A DNA stretch of 64,000 nucleotides, taken from Nymphaea colorata (lineage: Eukaryota; Streptophyta; Magnoliopsida; Nymphaeales; Nymphaeaceae). Below the pieces are notes generated by a model. That model saw only the letters and a program-made list of their open reading frames with translations. It was not told the DNA's origin and did no database searches. The position numbers and the translations under genes are program-made. Positions 42,900 to 55,700 of the stretch are shown piece by piece. The stretch lies in contig NC_045148.1 in assembly GCF_008831285.2 (NCBI RefSeq), positions 20,949,002-21,013,001 of the forward strand, in the 5' to 3' direction. Every line of letters starts with the position of its first letter. Within the stretch, counting starts at the first letter, position 1.

Positions 42900-44813
42900 A
42901 TGAGCACATTTACCGGCATGTTACGCCATTTTAGCCTAAAGAACAGGAAAAAGGATTCAAAAAATCGTGACACCAATAACGAAGAATCACAGGACAGTGA
43001 GCTTGGCCTCAACGCAAAATTGATTCTATGCTTCTTAAACCCGGCAATTCAAAAGATTGGAGTCTGGGGCATGGCTGGAACAGGCAAAACCTTGAATGTC
43101 ACGACGGCACTGGGAACTTTAAATGAATTGAAAAATAAAATATTTGATTTTATCCTCTTCTTCACCGTCAAAGACGGCTTGAGAACTCTGAGAAATGATT
43201 TGATGAGGGAACTAGGCGTTATTAAGGTTGATAGTGAAGATGATGACATGAAAGCTGCGGCCTTGTTGTACAGGAGGCTGAGAGGGAAGAAGTTCCTTCT
43301 CGTCTTAGATGACTTGTGGGAAACAATCAGTTTAGAAGAGCTGGGAGTTCCTGAAACCACCGAAGAAAATGGCTGCAAGCTCTTGGTGATCACTCGAAAC
43401 CGCAAACTGTGTGACCGTATGGGCACTCAGGTTGATATCAGGGTGCCTGGTTTTACTGAGGAAGATGCATGGACCTACATCTGTGAAGCAGCCGGCGACG
43501 TCGTGAAGCAGCCATCAATCGAGCCCATAGCTAAACGAGTTGCAAAAGAATGTGATTGCATGCCTCTTGCACTTAAAGCGACAATGGAGGCTATGGCGGG
43601 CAGAAGCGATGAGGTTTCTTGGCTGAGAATGTTGGGTGATTGGATGCACTTCAGGCCTTCAAGGCGAATCTTCGAAAAGTTGTTCCTGCGTTTGAAGTTG
43701 AGTTACGATCACTTGGAAAGTGAACTCCTAAGAAAATGCTTCTTAGCTTGTTCTTTCTATGCAGAAAAACAGGAGGTCAATGTGATAGAACTGATACACT
43801 GGTGGATTTATGAAGGCTACATTGACCTTACAGAGGAAATGGCATTGTTGGAGGCTTATGAGAAGGGGGCTCATCTGATAGCAGATCTAAGAGATGCAAG
43901 TATGATCCAAGTTCGTGATGGAGGCCTTATTAAATTCAATGATGTGATGAGGGACCTAGCTCTAATTATCAAATCCAAAGAGTTCATAAAGAAGATCGAT
44001 CAAAAGCTACTCGAAGCACCAGACAGAGAAGCATGGGAAGAAGCAGAGATGATATCACTAAAAGAAAACCAAATAACAAGCCTTGAGCAGAACCCAAACT
44101 GTCCCAATCTCACTTGCCTGCACCTCTGTAGCAACCATCAGCTGAGAAAGATCTCCCCAGAGTTTTTTGAGCAAATGCCGGAACTTCGCTTTCTAGATTT
44201 GTCATGGACAGGAATTGATTCTCTGCCAAGATCAATCTCTCATCTTGTGAAGCTTCGGTTGCTTGATTTGGACTTCTGCAGGTCCTTGAGAAACATAACA
44301 GGTGTAGGGGCTCTCAAGCAACTGATCACTCTTGATCTCTCAGCCACCCCAATAGAAGAGCTACCAGTGGAAATTGGTGAACTGACTCAGCTGAGGCGCC
44401 TGCACATGTTTGCCACTGTGCATCTCAAGAGAGTTGCTAGTGGGATCTTGCCCAGACTCTGTTTTCTGGAAATCCTCAAGATGGGAGGCAGTTCCTATGC
44501 TTGGCAAAGCGAGGGCCTGGTCGGTGAAGCCAGCTTGCAGGAGCTGTTGGGCTTGAGACGCTTAGATGATTTAGCACTTGTAGTGAGAAGTGTTACTGAT
44601 TTTGAATTCTTTGACCAAAGTACATCTCTACAGTCATGGAAAGATGACGTTACCATAGAGTGCAGAATCTTAGAGACGTCGACGACTATGAAGTTTGAAG
44701 GCAAATTCAACAAGTGGGAGAGCGAATTTGAGGAAGAAGACATGGTTGCCAAGATCCTAGCCGCTGCATCATCGATGGTGGATAAGTATGAAGGGTTCTT
44801 TGACAAAGCTTAA
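42900..44813 (+). CDS. CC-less RPS2-like NB-LRR protein, unit B (intact, 637 aa)
   Basis: The ATG at 42900 (MSTFTGML) is the first in the exon after the acceptor at 42868. An upstream in-frame ATG at 42846 lies in the intron. With residues counted from 42846: P-loop GMAGTGKT 75-82, kinase-2 LLVLDDLWE 151-159 (the Trp is typical of non-TIR NLRs), RNBS-B KLLVITRN 178-185, a GLPL-like CDCMPLALKA 236-245, RNBS-D CFLACSFYAE 298-307, and MHD position FNDVMRDLA 364-372. LRRs follow from about 400 to 580, then an acidic tail. The family acts as a cytoplasmic immune receptor switched by nucleotide exchange. It lacks the usual N-terminal coiled coil of about 150 residues, has a short LRR, and reads FND where MHD is usual. 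It may be a helper-like, regulatory or decaying form. No stop or shift is seen. Confidence 0.88.
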   Translation: MSTFTGMLRHFSLKNRKKDSKNRDTNNEESQDSELGLNAKLILCFLNPAIQKIGVWGMAGTGKTLNVTTALGTLNELKNKIFDFILFFTVKDGLRTLRNDLMRELGVIKVDSEDDDMKAAALLYRRLRGKKFLLVLDDLWETISLEELGVPETTEENGCKLLVITRNRKLCDRMGTQVDIRVPGFTEEDAWTYICEAAGDVVKQPSIEPIAKRVAKECDCMPLALKATMEAMAGRSDEVSWLRMLGDWMHFRPSRRIFEKLFLRLKLSYDHLESELLRKCFLACSFYAEKQEVNVIELIHWWIYEGYIDLTEEMALLEAYEKGAHLIADLRDASMIQVRDGGLIKFNDVMRDLALIIKSKEFIKKIDQKLLEAPDREAWEEAEMISLKENQITSLEQNPNCPNLTCLHLCSNHQLRKISPEFFEQMPELRFLDLSWTGIDSLPRSISHLVKLRLLDLDFCRSLRNITGVGALKQLITLDLSATPIEELPVEIGELTQLRRLHMFATVHLKRVASGILPRLCFLEILKMGGSSYAWQSEGLVGEASLQELLGLRRLDDLALVVRSVTDFEFFDQSTSLQSWKDDVTIECRILETSTTMKFEGKFNKWESEFEEEDMVAKILAAASSMVDKYEGFFDKA

Positions 44814-45652
44814 TTTGGTCGAATTGACTTGGTGTTTAAAATGGGTAGTGGATTCAGAGCTTTTTCAAGGGGCTGGGAGTGAAGCTCCGGATTGCTACTG
44901 CTGAGTGGCTTTTGAGATTGAAGAACTTCTTGTTTGTGGATTGATATGTTGTTTGGCTTTCTTTTGTATGAAACTGCAGGAATGGTCTGTTTGATTTCGA
45001 ATTGCAAAACGTTTGCAATGTCGTGCATAAATTAATTTGTTGAAGATTTGTATAAAGACCTTGTGTAAAAGAAAAGTTGATTTGACTAGAGCTTGCTAAG
45101 AGAAAAGAATCCATGTTGGGATCTGGTATTCAGTTCCACGTTTGACTATGAATCCAATCTCAATCCTACGCAGAACCAAAATCGAAGTACAAGAAAATGA
45201 TAGATTTTAAACTAGCTTGACAAGTTTGGATTTAGTTTCAGAAAATCAATTTGGAGTCGAACACTCGATCCACATCAAAATAGGTTTGATTCGGTTAACT
45301 TGAACTAGGTAATAGCCATATCCAAATAAAAAGTAATTTATTCTACCCCATTCATTTTAATTGTTGCTAGTCGTTGATACTCGAAAAATGATCGACGATG
45401 TACCATATCATGTAATCTTGCACGTTGTCACAGAATCACATATAATTTGAATTCAAATCCAGAGCTTTCTTGAGACAGTCCTGCATCTCCACTCAACATC
45501 TGAATCTCCCATCTGGACTTCGGATGCACTTCTTTTAGGAAGCACAGTTATTTTTCATTATCTTCGATCTGTCTAAAGCTGCACCTTTGGCGCCGGTGAG
45601 AAACCAAGTATCTGCAGGGAACAGAGTGCCAAGCAAACGTTTAACATCTAAA
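44814..45652. other. 3' flank of NB-LRR gene, unit B
   Basis: Same as in unit A: probable 3' UTR then AT-rich DNA to the Copia-1 target CTAAA at 45648-45652. Confidence 0.5.
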
Positions 45653-46145
45653 TGTGTAAGAAAGAAACAAGAGACAAGTTTTTATGTGGTTCAGTGAAGC
45701 ACACCTACGTCCACGAGAGAGACTCTTCCACCGTGTGTGGTGGAGAGGTTCATTCTACTATTTATAATGTTACACTTGAGACTTCTCCTTGATTTCAGGA
45801 GAGATTATAGTCCTACCATGATTGCTCTTGCGAGCTGTACATATACGTTTCATGTTGCTAATGTCTTGGGATTGACTTTCCCTGTTGAGTCGTTGCATTC
45901 TTGGATCCTTATTTGTAACTGTGGCCTGATTCCCTTCATCGTCATCTTCTTTAGTAACTGCCGTAATCTGCAATCTGGCTGATTTATCATTTTGTGTAAT
46001 GGTGGCCTGATTTCCTTCATCGTTGCTCTGTTCTTTAGTAACTGACGTAATCGGCAGCCTGGTTGATTTGTGATTTTGTGTAACTGGCACAACAATCTTC
46101 ATTCTAGTCGTTTGATGATATTGATTATATTCCTTTACCGTTTCA
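45653..46145 (-). repeat. Copia-1 3' LTR, unit B
   Basis: 493 bp; no difference from the unit A counterpart seen by eye. The adjoining purine tract has one more C on the plus strand than in unit A. Confidence 0.93.
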
Positions 46146-46189
46146 TCCCCCCTCAAATTGGGCGGGCCGTTAGCCAGACCCAGTTTGTC

Positions 46190-49100
46190 TCAAAGTGAAT
46201 TAAAGTGGTTGCTAGACAATGCCTTGGTGAATATATCAGCAAGTTGTTGAGAGGATGGCACAAATTGCGTGGTAAGTTGTCCAAGCGTGATCTTTTCACG
46301 AAGGAAATGATAATCCAACTCAACATGTTTCATTCGAGAGTGAAAAACTGGTTTGATAGAAACCTGTAGGGCAGACATATTGTCACAATATAAGATTGGA
46401 GTGCAGGCTAGATATATTCCAAGATCTTTCAATATATATTGAATCCATGTAAGTTTGGTGGCGGCAGAGGCCATAGATCTATATTCTGCTTCTGTCATAG
46501 ATCGAGCGACAGTAGGTTGTTTCTTAGCTGCCCAAGATATACAATTTGTGCCAATGAAAGTGCAATATCTAGCAGTTGAGCATCGAGTGTCCTTGCATCC
46601 TGCCCAGTCTCAATCAGAGAAGGCATGAAGTTGAAAATCAGTCAGAGGGGAGAGAGTACAACCATCAGAAATAGTTTCGTGAATGTAGCAGAGTATAAGT
46701 TTAACAAGCTGAAAATGACTATTCTTTGGTGTCTGCATATACCGACTGACATAATTAACACTGACTGATATATCGGGCCTGGTAAACATCAAATATTGTA
46801 GCCCCCCAACCAAACTGTGAAACAGTGTTGGATCTGAAAAAGGTCCATCATGAAGAGGTGATTGATAATGTTGAACTAAAGGGGTGATGACTGGTTTACA
46901 GCCAAGAAATTTTGCACGTTCGAGAAGACTAAAGGCGTAACGCCGTTGATTTAAGAAACAGTCCAGATTTAGTCTTAATAACTTCCACACCTAAGAAGTG
47001 ATGAAGATATCCAAGATCTTTCATGGCGAACTCGATACTCAACTCTTTAATAATTTGTTGAAGAAGGATACTATTGCTTCCTGTTAATATGGTGTCGTCA
47101 ACATAAAGAAGGAGAAAGATAGTACCTTGAGCTTCTTGATAAACAAACAATGAAGAGTCTGAGATGCTGGCGTAAAAGCCTTTGGTTAACAAGGAGCCAA
47201 ACCGATTGTACCAAACTCGAGGTGCCTGGGGAACTCCATATAAAGCTCGGTGAAGTCGGCAGACATGTGTGGGTTTGGAAGGATCAATGAATCCTGGTGG
47301 CTGTTCAATGAATACAGTTTGATCCAAGTTGCTATGGAGAAACACATTTTTGACATCGAGCTGCTTAATGTCCCAATTGTTGGTCAAGGCAATAGTAAGA
47401 ACAATGCAAATTGTAGTCGGTTTGATAACAGGAGAGAAAGTTTCCATAAAGTCAACACCAGGAATTTGGTTGAACTCGCGAGCTACCAGCCGTGCCTTCA
47501 AGCGTTCCAAAGTGCCATCACTTTTTAATTTGGTTTTAAAAACCCAATACCACATTCATGTTTGGTTGTCGAGGAACTAGAGTCCAAGTTTGACAATAGT
47601 GAAGTGCGTGTAATTCCCCTTTCATCGCCGCGACCCAGCCATCATGCATGAGAGCATCTTTCACCGTTTTGGGCTCTAGATGAATACTCATAGTGAGCAA
47701 GTAGCAAGGATTAGGCTTAACGACACCAACCTTTGCTCGAGTAATCATGACATGAGAGTTTGAGGATGGAGGCGGAACTTGAGTGGCTGCGGCATGGAGA
47801 TCGAGAGATGGTTCAGCTTGAGGTGGAAGCTTGTCACTAGAAGATGGTGAGGCTGCTGCAATAGGGGATAGCACAACTTGTTGAATCAATGAGTTTTCGT
47901 GAGGAGAAGATACAGCAGGTGTAGCTAGTAACATTTCTGGAGTTGGGAGCTCTTCATGATGCATACAAGTGGAGGAGCCAACAACAAGCTGTCTATCCAC
48001 ATTCTGAGTATTATTAGGGGGCTCGGTCTAATCCCTGAATGTTGTAGGTTGCAGTTGATATTCAACTTTGGAAAATAATATGCCAGGCTTGTGATACGGA
48101 AAGTTAGCTTCATCAAAAACCACATGCCGTGAAGTATATATACAACCAGTAGGAGGATATAATCTGCGATAGCCTTTGTGAATGGAACTATATCCCAAGA
48201 ATACACAAAGTAACGATCTTGGTTCAAATTTATGCTTGGCATAATCTTTCAAGTAAGGAAAGCAACGACTTCCAAAAATACCAAGGCATGTATAATATGA
48301 TTTCTTTCCAAAAACACATTCAAATGGTGATTTCATTTGCAAGGTGGGTATAGGCAACCGATTGATTAACCATGCATCAGTCAAGAAAGCATCGACCCAA
48401 TATTTCATGGGTATATGAGCATGGAAGAGCATGGTGAGACCCAACTCAACTATTGATCGATGACGCCGTTCAGCCAGTCCGTTTTGCGGTGGCGTTTTGG
48501 GGCATGACTTAATATGTCAGATGCCATGATTTCTCAAATAATTTTCTAGGATCCGACTATTAAATTCACCTCCTTCATTGGTTTGAAAATTTTTTAATTT
48601 TGTTTCGAATTGACGTTCAACTAGTTTGTGGAAATCCATAAACACTTGACAAAGTTCAGATTTGTGTCGAAGAGGATATAACCAAACAAATCTTGTAGCT
48701 TCATCAACAAATATAGCATAAAACTGAAATTTTTTTGTAGACGTGATAGGGGCTGGTTCCCATAAGTCACAATGAACACATTCAAGAAAGATTTGAGAAT
48801 GCTCTTCTATAGGAAGAAATGGAAGCCGACACATTTTGGCAAGCTGACAACTAGAACAAACTGACATTCTTGATTGAGGTCCACTCACCTCAATATTATT
48901 TTTGCTAACAAGAAAATCAACTATCCGATGATGAGGATGGCCCAAACGTTGATGCCACGTTTCTTTATTGATTGACTGAAACCTGTTGGAAAAGAAGACT
49001 GCATGTTGTCGATCCTTGGAGTTTTCTTGAAATGCATAAAGATCTCTGGTTCTACTGCCCAACGCTATTAGACGATTGTCCCTCTTGTCCTTAACAGAAA

Positions 49101-50365
49101 AACCATCAGTAGATAATTGAAAAACATATGGATATTCAGACGTTAACTGGCTGATAGAGACTAAATTTTTCTTAATTTGAGGCACAACTAGAACATTATT
49201 GAGCGGCATGCATTTTTTTCCCGTTTTGAATATCAGCATTTCCAATATGAGTGATACTTAATTTTTCACCATTTCCCACCATAATTTGATCGTTACCATG
49301 ATATTCAGTATAGTTTGTAAGTTTATCTGGATTAGACATTATATGTGTGGACGCCCCCGTATCAGGAAACCATTTGCCATCATGTCCGTCAGCTGTCTTC
49401 ATTGCTGCCAAAGCGTAGGGTACTTCCTACACTTGGAAAGCGTGATTGAATCAATGCCAACAATTAGCAGCATTGTGATTCATTTTGTGGCAGATTTGAC
49501 ATTGAACACCTTTGTTCTTGTTTTGGTTCTCTCCGCGTCCACCATTCTTGTCTTGATTGAATTGAAATTGTCTTCCTCCTTGGGCCGACTGAAAATGTCC
49601 TCCTCCTTGGGTCGACTGAAAAGCTCCTCCGGCCTCCTTGGGCCGCTTGTGTGAATTCTCGCCCCTTTGAGTTAAAGAACTAATTTCTATTTGATTTAAA
49701 CTTGGAATTTGAATATTTCTCTCTGTAAAGTGCAACCTGCTGACTAGTATCCTCATGATACATACTCCGCATAGTTTCATGACTCTGGAGTAAAGCTACC
49801 ACATCTATGTAGGATGGTGTTGGGGGTTTCATCATAGTGGTCGTAAAGGAATCATATTCGTGTTCCAATCCACGAGCCAAAAAACTTTGGAATGGTCTTC
49901 TATAGGCTTGCCTATAGCCGCAAGCTCGTCACATATCTTCTTGAACTCACAAATAAAATCAGCAATAGACAGATTTCTTTTCTTATAAGTCTCAAGCTTT
50001 TGCATAACCAAGTGTTCCCTCTCTTGACATTTATGAGAGAAATGTGTCATAAGTGTATGTCATACCTCTTTAGATGTTTGAAGTCCAATGACGGTACCCA
50101 TGACTTCTTCTGCAAGAGTGCCGGTGATCCATCCACGCAATAGTCGATCTGATTTTCGCCATGCTTGATAGATTGGATTCACTCGTTCCTCCACCGTACC
50201 ATCTTCTTTGGTGTGATGGACTGTAGGTTCGGGCGCAGCTGTCTCTCCTTCAATGAACTCAATCATATCTTGGTTCTCAATGACTCGAAGGAGTTGGGTT
50301 TTCCATATCAAAAAATTGGTCTGGTTCAACTTAATGGTAAGAAAGTTTGTGACTTTAAGTTGTAA
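46190..50365 (-). pseudogene. Copia-1 gag-pol, unit B, inactivated
   Basis: Same broken frames as in unit A: gag 50329-49680, protease near 49370, integrase 49245-48517 and 48444-48028, reverse transcriptase 47555-46929, RNase H 46498-46190. The unit B copy keeps the more standard residues [14 protein letters not shown] and EQPPGF where unit A has [14 protein letters not shown] and EQPRGF, so A has drifted at those sites. The main stops and shifts between domains are common to both copies, so neither can be autonomous. Confidence 0.9.
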
Positions 50366-50443
50366 GGGTATGGGTAAGGAGAAGAGACGGTGGAAGCCAT
50401 TGAAGGTATACTAAAAAAAAAACTCACGGTGCAAGACCCTAAT

Positions 50444-50455
50444 GCTCTGATACCA
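50444..50455 (-). other. Copia-1 primer-binding site, unit B
   Basis: TGGTATCAGAGC on the minus strand, adjoining the 5' LTR. Confidence 0.9.
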
Positions 50456-50948
50456 TGTGAAAGAAAGAAACAAGAGACAAGTTTTTACGTGGTTCGGTGA
50501 AGCACACCTACGTCCATGAGAGAGACTCTTCCACCGTGTGTGGTGGAGAGGTTCATTCCACTATTTATGATGTTACACTTGAGACTTCTCCTTGATTTCA
50601 GGAGAGATTATAGTCCTTTCATGATTGCTCTTGCGAGCTGTACATATACGTTTCATGTTGCTAACGTTTTGGGATTGACTTTCCCTATTGAGTCGTTGCA
50701 TTCTTGGATCCTCATTTGTAACCGTGGCCGGATTCCCTTCATCGTCATCTTCTTTAGTAACTGTCGTAATCTGCAATCTGGCTGATTTATCATTTTGTGT
50801 AATGGTGGCCTGATTTCCTTCGTCGTTGCCTTCTTCTTTAGTAACTGACGTAATCGACAGCCTCGTTGATTTGTGATTTTCTATAACTGGCGCAACAATC
50901 TTCATTCTAGCCGTTTGATGATATTGATTATATTCCTTTACCGTTTCA
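50456..50948 (-). repeat. Copia-1 5' LTR, unit B
   Basis: 493 bp; about two substitutions from the unit A counterpart. Confidence 0.93.
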
Positions 50949-51370
50949 CTAAACGGGCATGCCCATCGAGTTTCCTGTGTGATTCCTCGTTTTCAGCAAG
51001 TCTATCAGGTTGAGGAAAAAGGCACAAGTTGGAAAACAAGCATAAATCCTCAGAAAAGCAACCCCAAGAAGTACAATGGTTCTGCTCCTGACGAATGAAA
51101 GTAAATTGCGAAACCAATTTCTTGGGTTGTACAACTTTAACTTGTTTATCAAGATTAGCTCGTGATCGATTAGGAAGATCTATAATCGACCACTTAAACC
51201 TTTAATGATCTCTCGTTTCAAACGAATTATTCAGAGGTCACAAATGTGCTCATCCCCTGTTTGCCTTGAACAAGAAAAATCTTCCTCACAATTCAAGGAT
51301 CCAAAACAGCAGTGTGTGTTGCACCAAGTAATTAAGCGGTAGCTTAACCATGATGCGCAGCAGTGGGGGT
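50949..51370. other. flank between Copia-1 and TNL 3' end, unit B
   Basis: 422 bp, nearly identical to 28186-28607; no gene recognised. Confidence 0.4.
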
Positions 51371-51791
51371 TTACCTCCTCAAAACGATACTACATTTTCT
51401 CAATTTGTAAGCTCCGACGACTGTAAGATCCATCGTCCGGTAGCCGTTTCCATTTGCTAGCATCTGGGTAACTTCTTCTGCCTCCTTCTGTTCTCGAAGA
51501 ACCAAACACCCGATGCGGGCATTTGATTCCAACTCTCCACATTCCATTTCCCTTAACAACATTTCTCTCCATTGCATTCCCCTCCGATCACAGATCAAAA
51601 AATCATCCTTTGAGACTATAAACCGAGTACTTGTCACGGACTGCCCCCTCCAGAAACGCTCGAAGGACGCTGAAAGAACCCACACTCGGCACATTTGGAA
51701 CAAGGAAAGATATTACTGCCGTCCCGTTGGGGCTCGAACAATTTAGAAATCCAGGAAGGCAGAGCTTTACATAGCCTTCAAAATTCGCCTC
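51371..51791 (-). pseudogene. TNL C-terminal exon, unit B side (TNL-2)
   Basis: Near-identical copy of the exon at 28608-29028, with the same acceptor (TTTTCAG|GAGG) and the same need for a frame change near 51710. The shared disruption shows it predates the duplication. It belongs to the TNL whose LRR exon lies at 57371-58310. No named domain recognised. Confidence 0.5.
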
Positions 51792-51885
51792 CTGAAAACA
51801 AACATTTATAGTATAATAAATTGCGGATTAGCAAACCAAATTTAATAAGCCACCATTCAGAAGGCACAATTCTCTCTTTGTTTAC

Positions 51886-52095
51886 CTTCAGCCTGTTCCA
51901 CAAGGCATCGGAAAGGCTGGTGCATTCTCTAAGATCCAAGTCCTCCAAGCATTTCAATTTCTCAAGGCCAGGAATGTCGACGAGATTCCCGCACTTGTTT
52001 AGATTTAATTCTCGCAGCATATTCAAATTCGAGACATCTGAAATTGTCTCCAGGGCCTCGCAGCATGTGGCATTCAGATGGATCAACGATGGTGG
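51886..52095 (-). pseudogene. TNL LRR exon, distal part cut off by Copia-2, unit B side (TNL-2)
   Basis: Same as 29123-29332: resumes at PPSLIHLNATCCEALE on the minus strand and ends at donor CTGAAG|GTAAAC. Copia-2 separates it from the proximal part at 57371. Confidence 0.85.
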
Positions 52096-52747
52096 TGTTG
52101 GGTCGGGTCCAGCCTCAAGAGAACCTGACCCGGCCCGTCACTTAAGTGACGGGCGGGAGAAATAAAGGGGAGGGCACTCGATGGTGCCTCCCATTCTTTT
52201 CTTACGTCTCTCTCTCTTTTAGGGTTTTCTTTTGGGAAAAGGAAAAGAAAGGGGGAGCAATTCTTGTGGCTGCACAACAAGAGGAGAGAGGGAGAAGAGG
52301 AAATGATGGAAGGAGAAGAGGATGGCAAGGAAGAGAAGGTTGCGAGCACTTGGCTCCAGCAAGATTCGATTCCAAGGAGGAAGCCAGATACATCTCCTCC
52401 CAATCCATGATTTCTCCCAATCCATCGGTGATATTTCCCTTGTTTTCTCATATAGTTTTGATGAGATATTATTGTTTGAGGGTTGACTTTGTATAGCCCC
52501 TCGTGGGATAACTTATATCATTGATTATAGTGGATTGAGTTTGGGTCGTAGTACCCCGTGGTTTTTACCCTCATTATTTTGAGGGGTTTTCCACGTAAAA
52601 ATCTTCTTGTGCAGTTTGTGATTGTGATTACTTTGCTTGGATTGCTTGGTAGTTGATTCGTTGCTCATTACATGATCAATTTGGGATATATTTTATTGTT
52701 GAATCAATTTTAGTAGATTTGTGTCCTATCCATTTTTTATCCCAACA
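52096..52747 (+). repeat. Copia-2 5' LTR, unit B
   Basis: 652 bp; about five substitutions from the unit A left LTR. Confidence 0.93.
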
Positions 52748-52750
52748 AAG

Positions 52751-52763
52751 TGGTATCAGAGCC
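52751..52763 (+). other. Copia-2 primer-binding site, unit B
   Basis: TGGTATCAGAGCC three bases after the 5' LTR, complementary to initiator tRNA-Met. Confidence 0.92.
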
Positions 52764-52766
52764 AAC

Positions 52767-55700
52767 ATGGTGGATAACAAAATTGATTTTGGTACTAGCC
52801 GTATGATTAGCCTAAATGGGACTAATTATAGTCTATGGAAAAATAAGATGAAAGATCTCTTATATGTGAAGGCTATGCACCTCCCTGTTTTTTCCAAAGA
52901 AAAGCCTACTTCTAAGTCTGATGAGGAATGAAAATTTGAACACAAACAAGTTTGTGGTTTCATTCGACAATTTGTGGATGAAAATATTTATAACCATATC
53001 CAAGATGAAAATCATTCATGTAGTTTGTGGGAAAAATTAGAAAATCTTTATGCCTCCAAGACAGGAAGTAGTAAATTATTTCTTCTAAAATGATTGATGA
53101 ATTTGAGATTCAGGGAGGGCAGTTCAGTGTCAGATTTTCTAAATGATTTTCAGGGATCACCAGTCAGTTATCCAGTATGGGTGTTAAATTTGAAGATGAG
53201 ATTTTGGGATTATTATTGCTTGCTACTTTGCCTGATTTGTGGGAGACATTTAGAGTCTCGCTTACTAATTCTGCAGCTAATGGGGTAGTTTCTTTAGAGA
53301 CTGTTAAGTCAGGTATTCTCAATGAAGAAATGATAAGAAAATCCCAGGCTTGCTCTTCTTAGACAAAGGTTCTTTTCACAGAGAACAGGGGGAGGAGTAA
53401 ATTCAAGAGTGACAGGGGCAGAGATAAAAGCAGAAGCAAGTCTAAATCGAGATATAAGAATTTGGAATGCCACCATTGTGGAAAGAAAGGACACATAAAG
53501 AAGTACTGCTTCCAACTGAAGAAGGAGAATAAAATTGGAGAGAAACAGGAGAAGAAAAATGACCGAGATGATAATGTCGCAGCTGCTGCACAACATGAAA
53601 TGTTCATTGTTTGTAATGCTGTCATGGTTAATGTTGCGAGAGATGATACTTGTTGGCTTGTTGATAGTGGTTCAGCTTTTCTTGTTACGTCCCATAAGGA
53701 TTTTTTCTCTTCATATATTTCTGGTGATTTTGGCACTTTGAGAATGGGTAATGGTTCTTTGTCTTATGTTGTAGGCAGAAGCGACGTCATTCTGAAGAAT
53801 GCGAATGAAGCTCTATTGAAGCTGACAGACGTGAGCATGGAAGCTTACCAGAGGTTCCTTAATTATTGCTCGAGGCAAAAGATGTAGCAATAATCTTTAT
53901 ACTATGCAGGCATCGATTTCCAGAGACATGGTACATGTGACACAAGATGAGGAATCTATTGAGTTTTGGCATAGGAGGCTGAGACATATGAGTGACAAGG
54001 GACTGAAATTCTTGATCAAGAAGAATCTTCTAGAAGATGTAAAGAAGGATAAACTTGACAAATGCAGTCATTGTTTTGCAGGAAAGCAGACGCGGGTCTC
54101 TTTCAAGAGTCATCCACCTTCCAGAAAGTCAGTAGCACTTGAGTTGGTTCATACAGATGTATGCGGTCCAATGAAAGTAAATTTACATGGTGGTGCACTT
54201 TATTTCGTTACATTTATTGATGATTTTTCCAGGAAAGTTTGGGTCTATTCTTTAAAGAGGAAAGACCAAGTCCTTGGTGTTTTTAAGGACTTTTATGCAC
54301 TGGTTGAAAGGCAGTCAGAAAAGAAGCTGAAGTGTGTTCGCAGCGATAATGGGAGAGAGTATATTGGTTTATTTGATGAGTATTGCAGATCTCATGACAT
54401 CAGGTACCAGAAGACTCTACCTAAGACGCCACCTAAGTCTCCTCAGTTGAATGGTGTGGCAGAAAGAATGAACAGGGCACTCATGGAGAGGGTTAAATGT
54501 CTTCTATCTGAAGCTAAATTATCTGATTCTTTTTGGTATGAAGCTTTGCATACTGCTGCTTATGTGATTAACTTGTCTCCACATGTTCCTTTGGATGATG
54601 ATGTTCCTAACAGAGTTTGGTATGGAAAGGATGTATCCTGTGAGCACTTACGTGTATTTGGATGAAAGGCATTTGTGCATATACCAAAGGATGAGAGATC
54701 GAAGTTAGAATAAAAAAGCAGGCAGTGCGTGTTTTTGGGTTATGGCCATGATGAATTTGGTTACATATTGTATGATCCAGTTGGGAAGAACCTTGTCAGA
54801 AGCAGGGATATGGTATTTGCTGAAGATCAGGATATTGAGGATATTCATAAAACAGTAAATGATTCTTCTCATAGCAGCTATCAGCCAGTTGATGTGGAGC
54901 CTATTCCCTTGCAGAACGCTCCAAAAGTAGTACCAGATGAGGCTATTGGGCAGATGCATGATAGAGAAGAACAAATAGACATGTCATATATTCCTAATTC
55001 AGATGACGAAGGTGACAATCATAATTTGGAGGGTTCTTCCTCAGATATAGATCGGCAGTGGAGATCCACGAGGGAGCGGCGTTCCTCAACTAGATATCCC
55101 GCACATGACTATATTTTGTTGACGGACAGTGGTGAGCCTAAATGCTATGAAGAAGCTATGCATGATGTGCACAAGGAAAAGTGGATGGAAGCCATGAAAG
55201 ATGAGATGCAGTCACTTTACGACAACCACACCTTCAATCTTGTGGAAATGCCCCAAGGCAAAAGGACATTTTGAAACAAATGCGTTTTTAGAGTGAAGCA
55301 TGATGAAAACTCTCTAAACCCAAGATACAAAGCTAGGTTGGTTGTGAAGGGGTTCAATCAGAGGAAAGGAGTTGACTTTGACGAGATATTCACACCGGTG
55401 GTCAAGATGTCGTATATCAGAATTGTTCTTAGTTTGGCAGTCAGTCTTGATTTGGAGATCGAGCAGATGGATGTGAAGATAGTTTTTTTTCATGGTGATC
55501 TTGATGAAGAAATTTACATGATGCAACCCGAAGGTTTTCTTGTGAAAGGTAAAGAAAACCATGTTTGCAGATTAAAGAAAACTTGTATGGTCTGAAGCAG
55601 ACACCTAGGCAGTGGTACAAGAAGTTCGAGTCATTTATGGGAGAGTATGACTATACCGAGACTACTTTATATCACTGCGTCTTCGTGAAGAAATTCTCAG

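Larger units (their letters stand above)
45653..50948 (-). mobile_element. Copia-1 LTR retrotransposon, unit B
   Basis: Same insertion as in unit A: CTAAA duplication at 45648-45652 and 50949-50953, 493-bp LTRs, minus orientation. Differences from the unit A copy are few and scattered, far fewer than between its own two LTRs. Confidence 0.95.
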
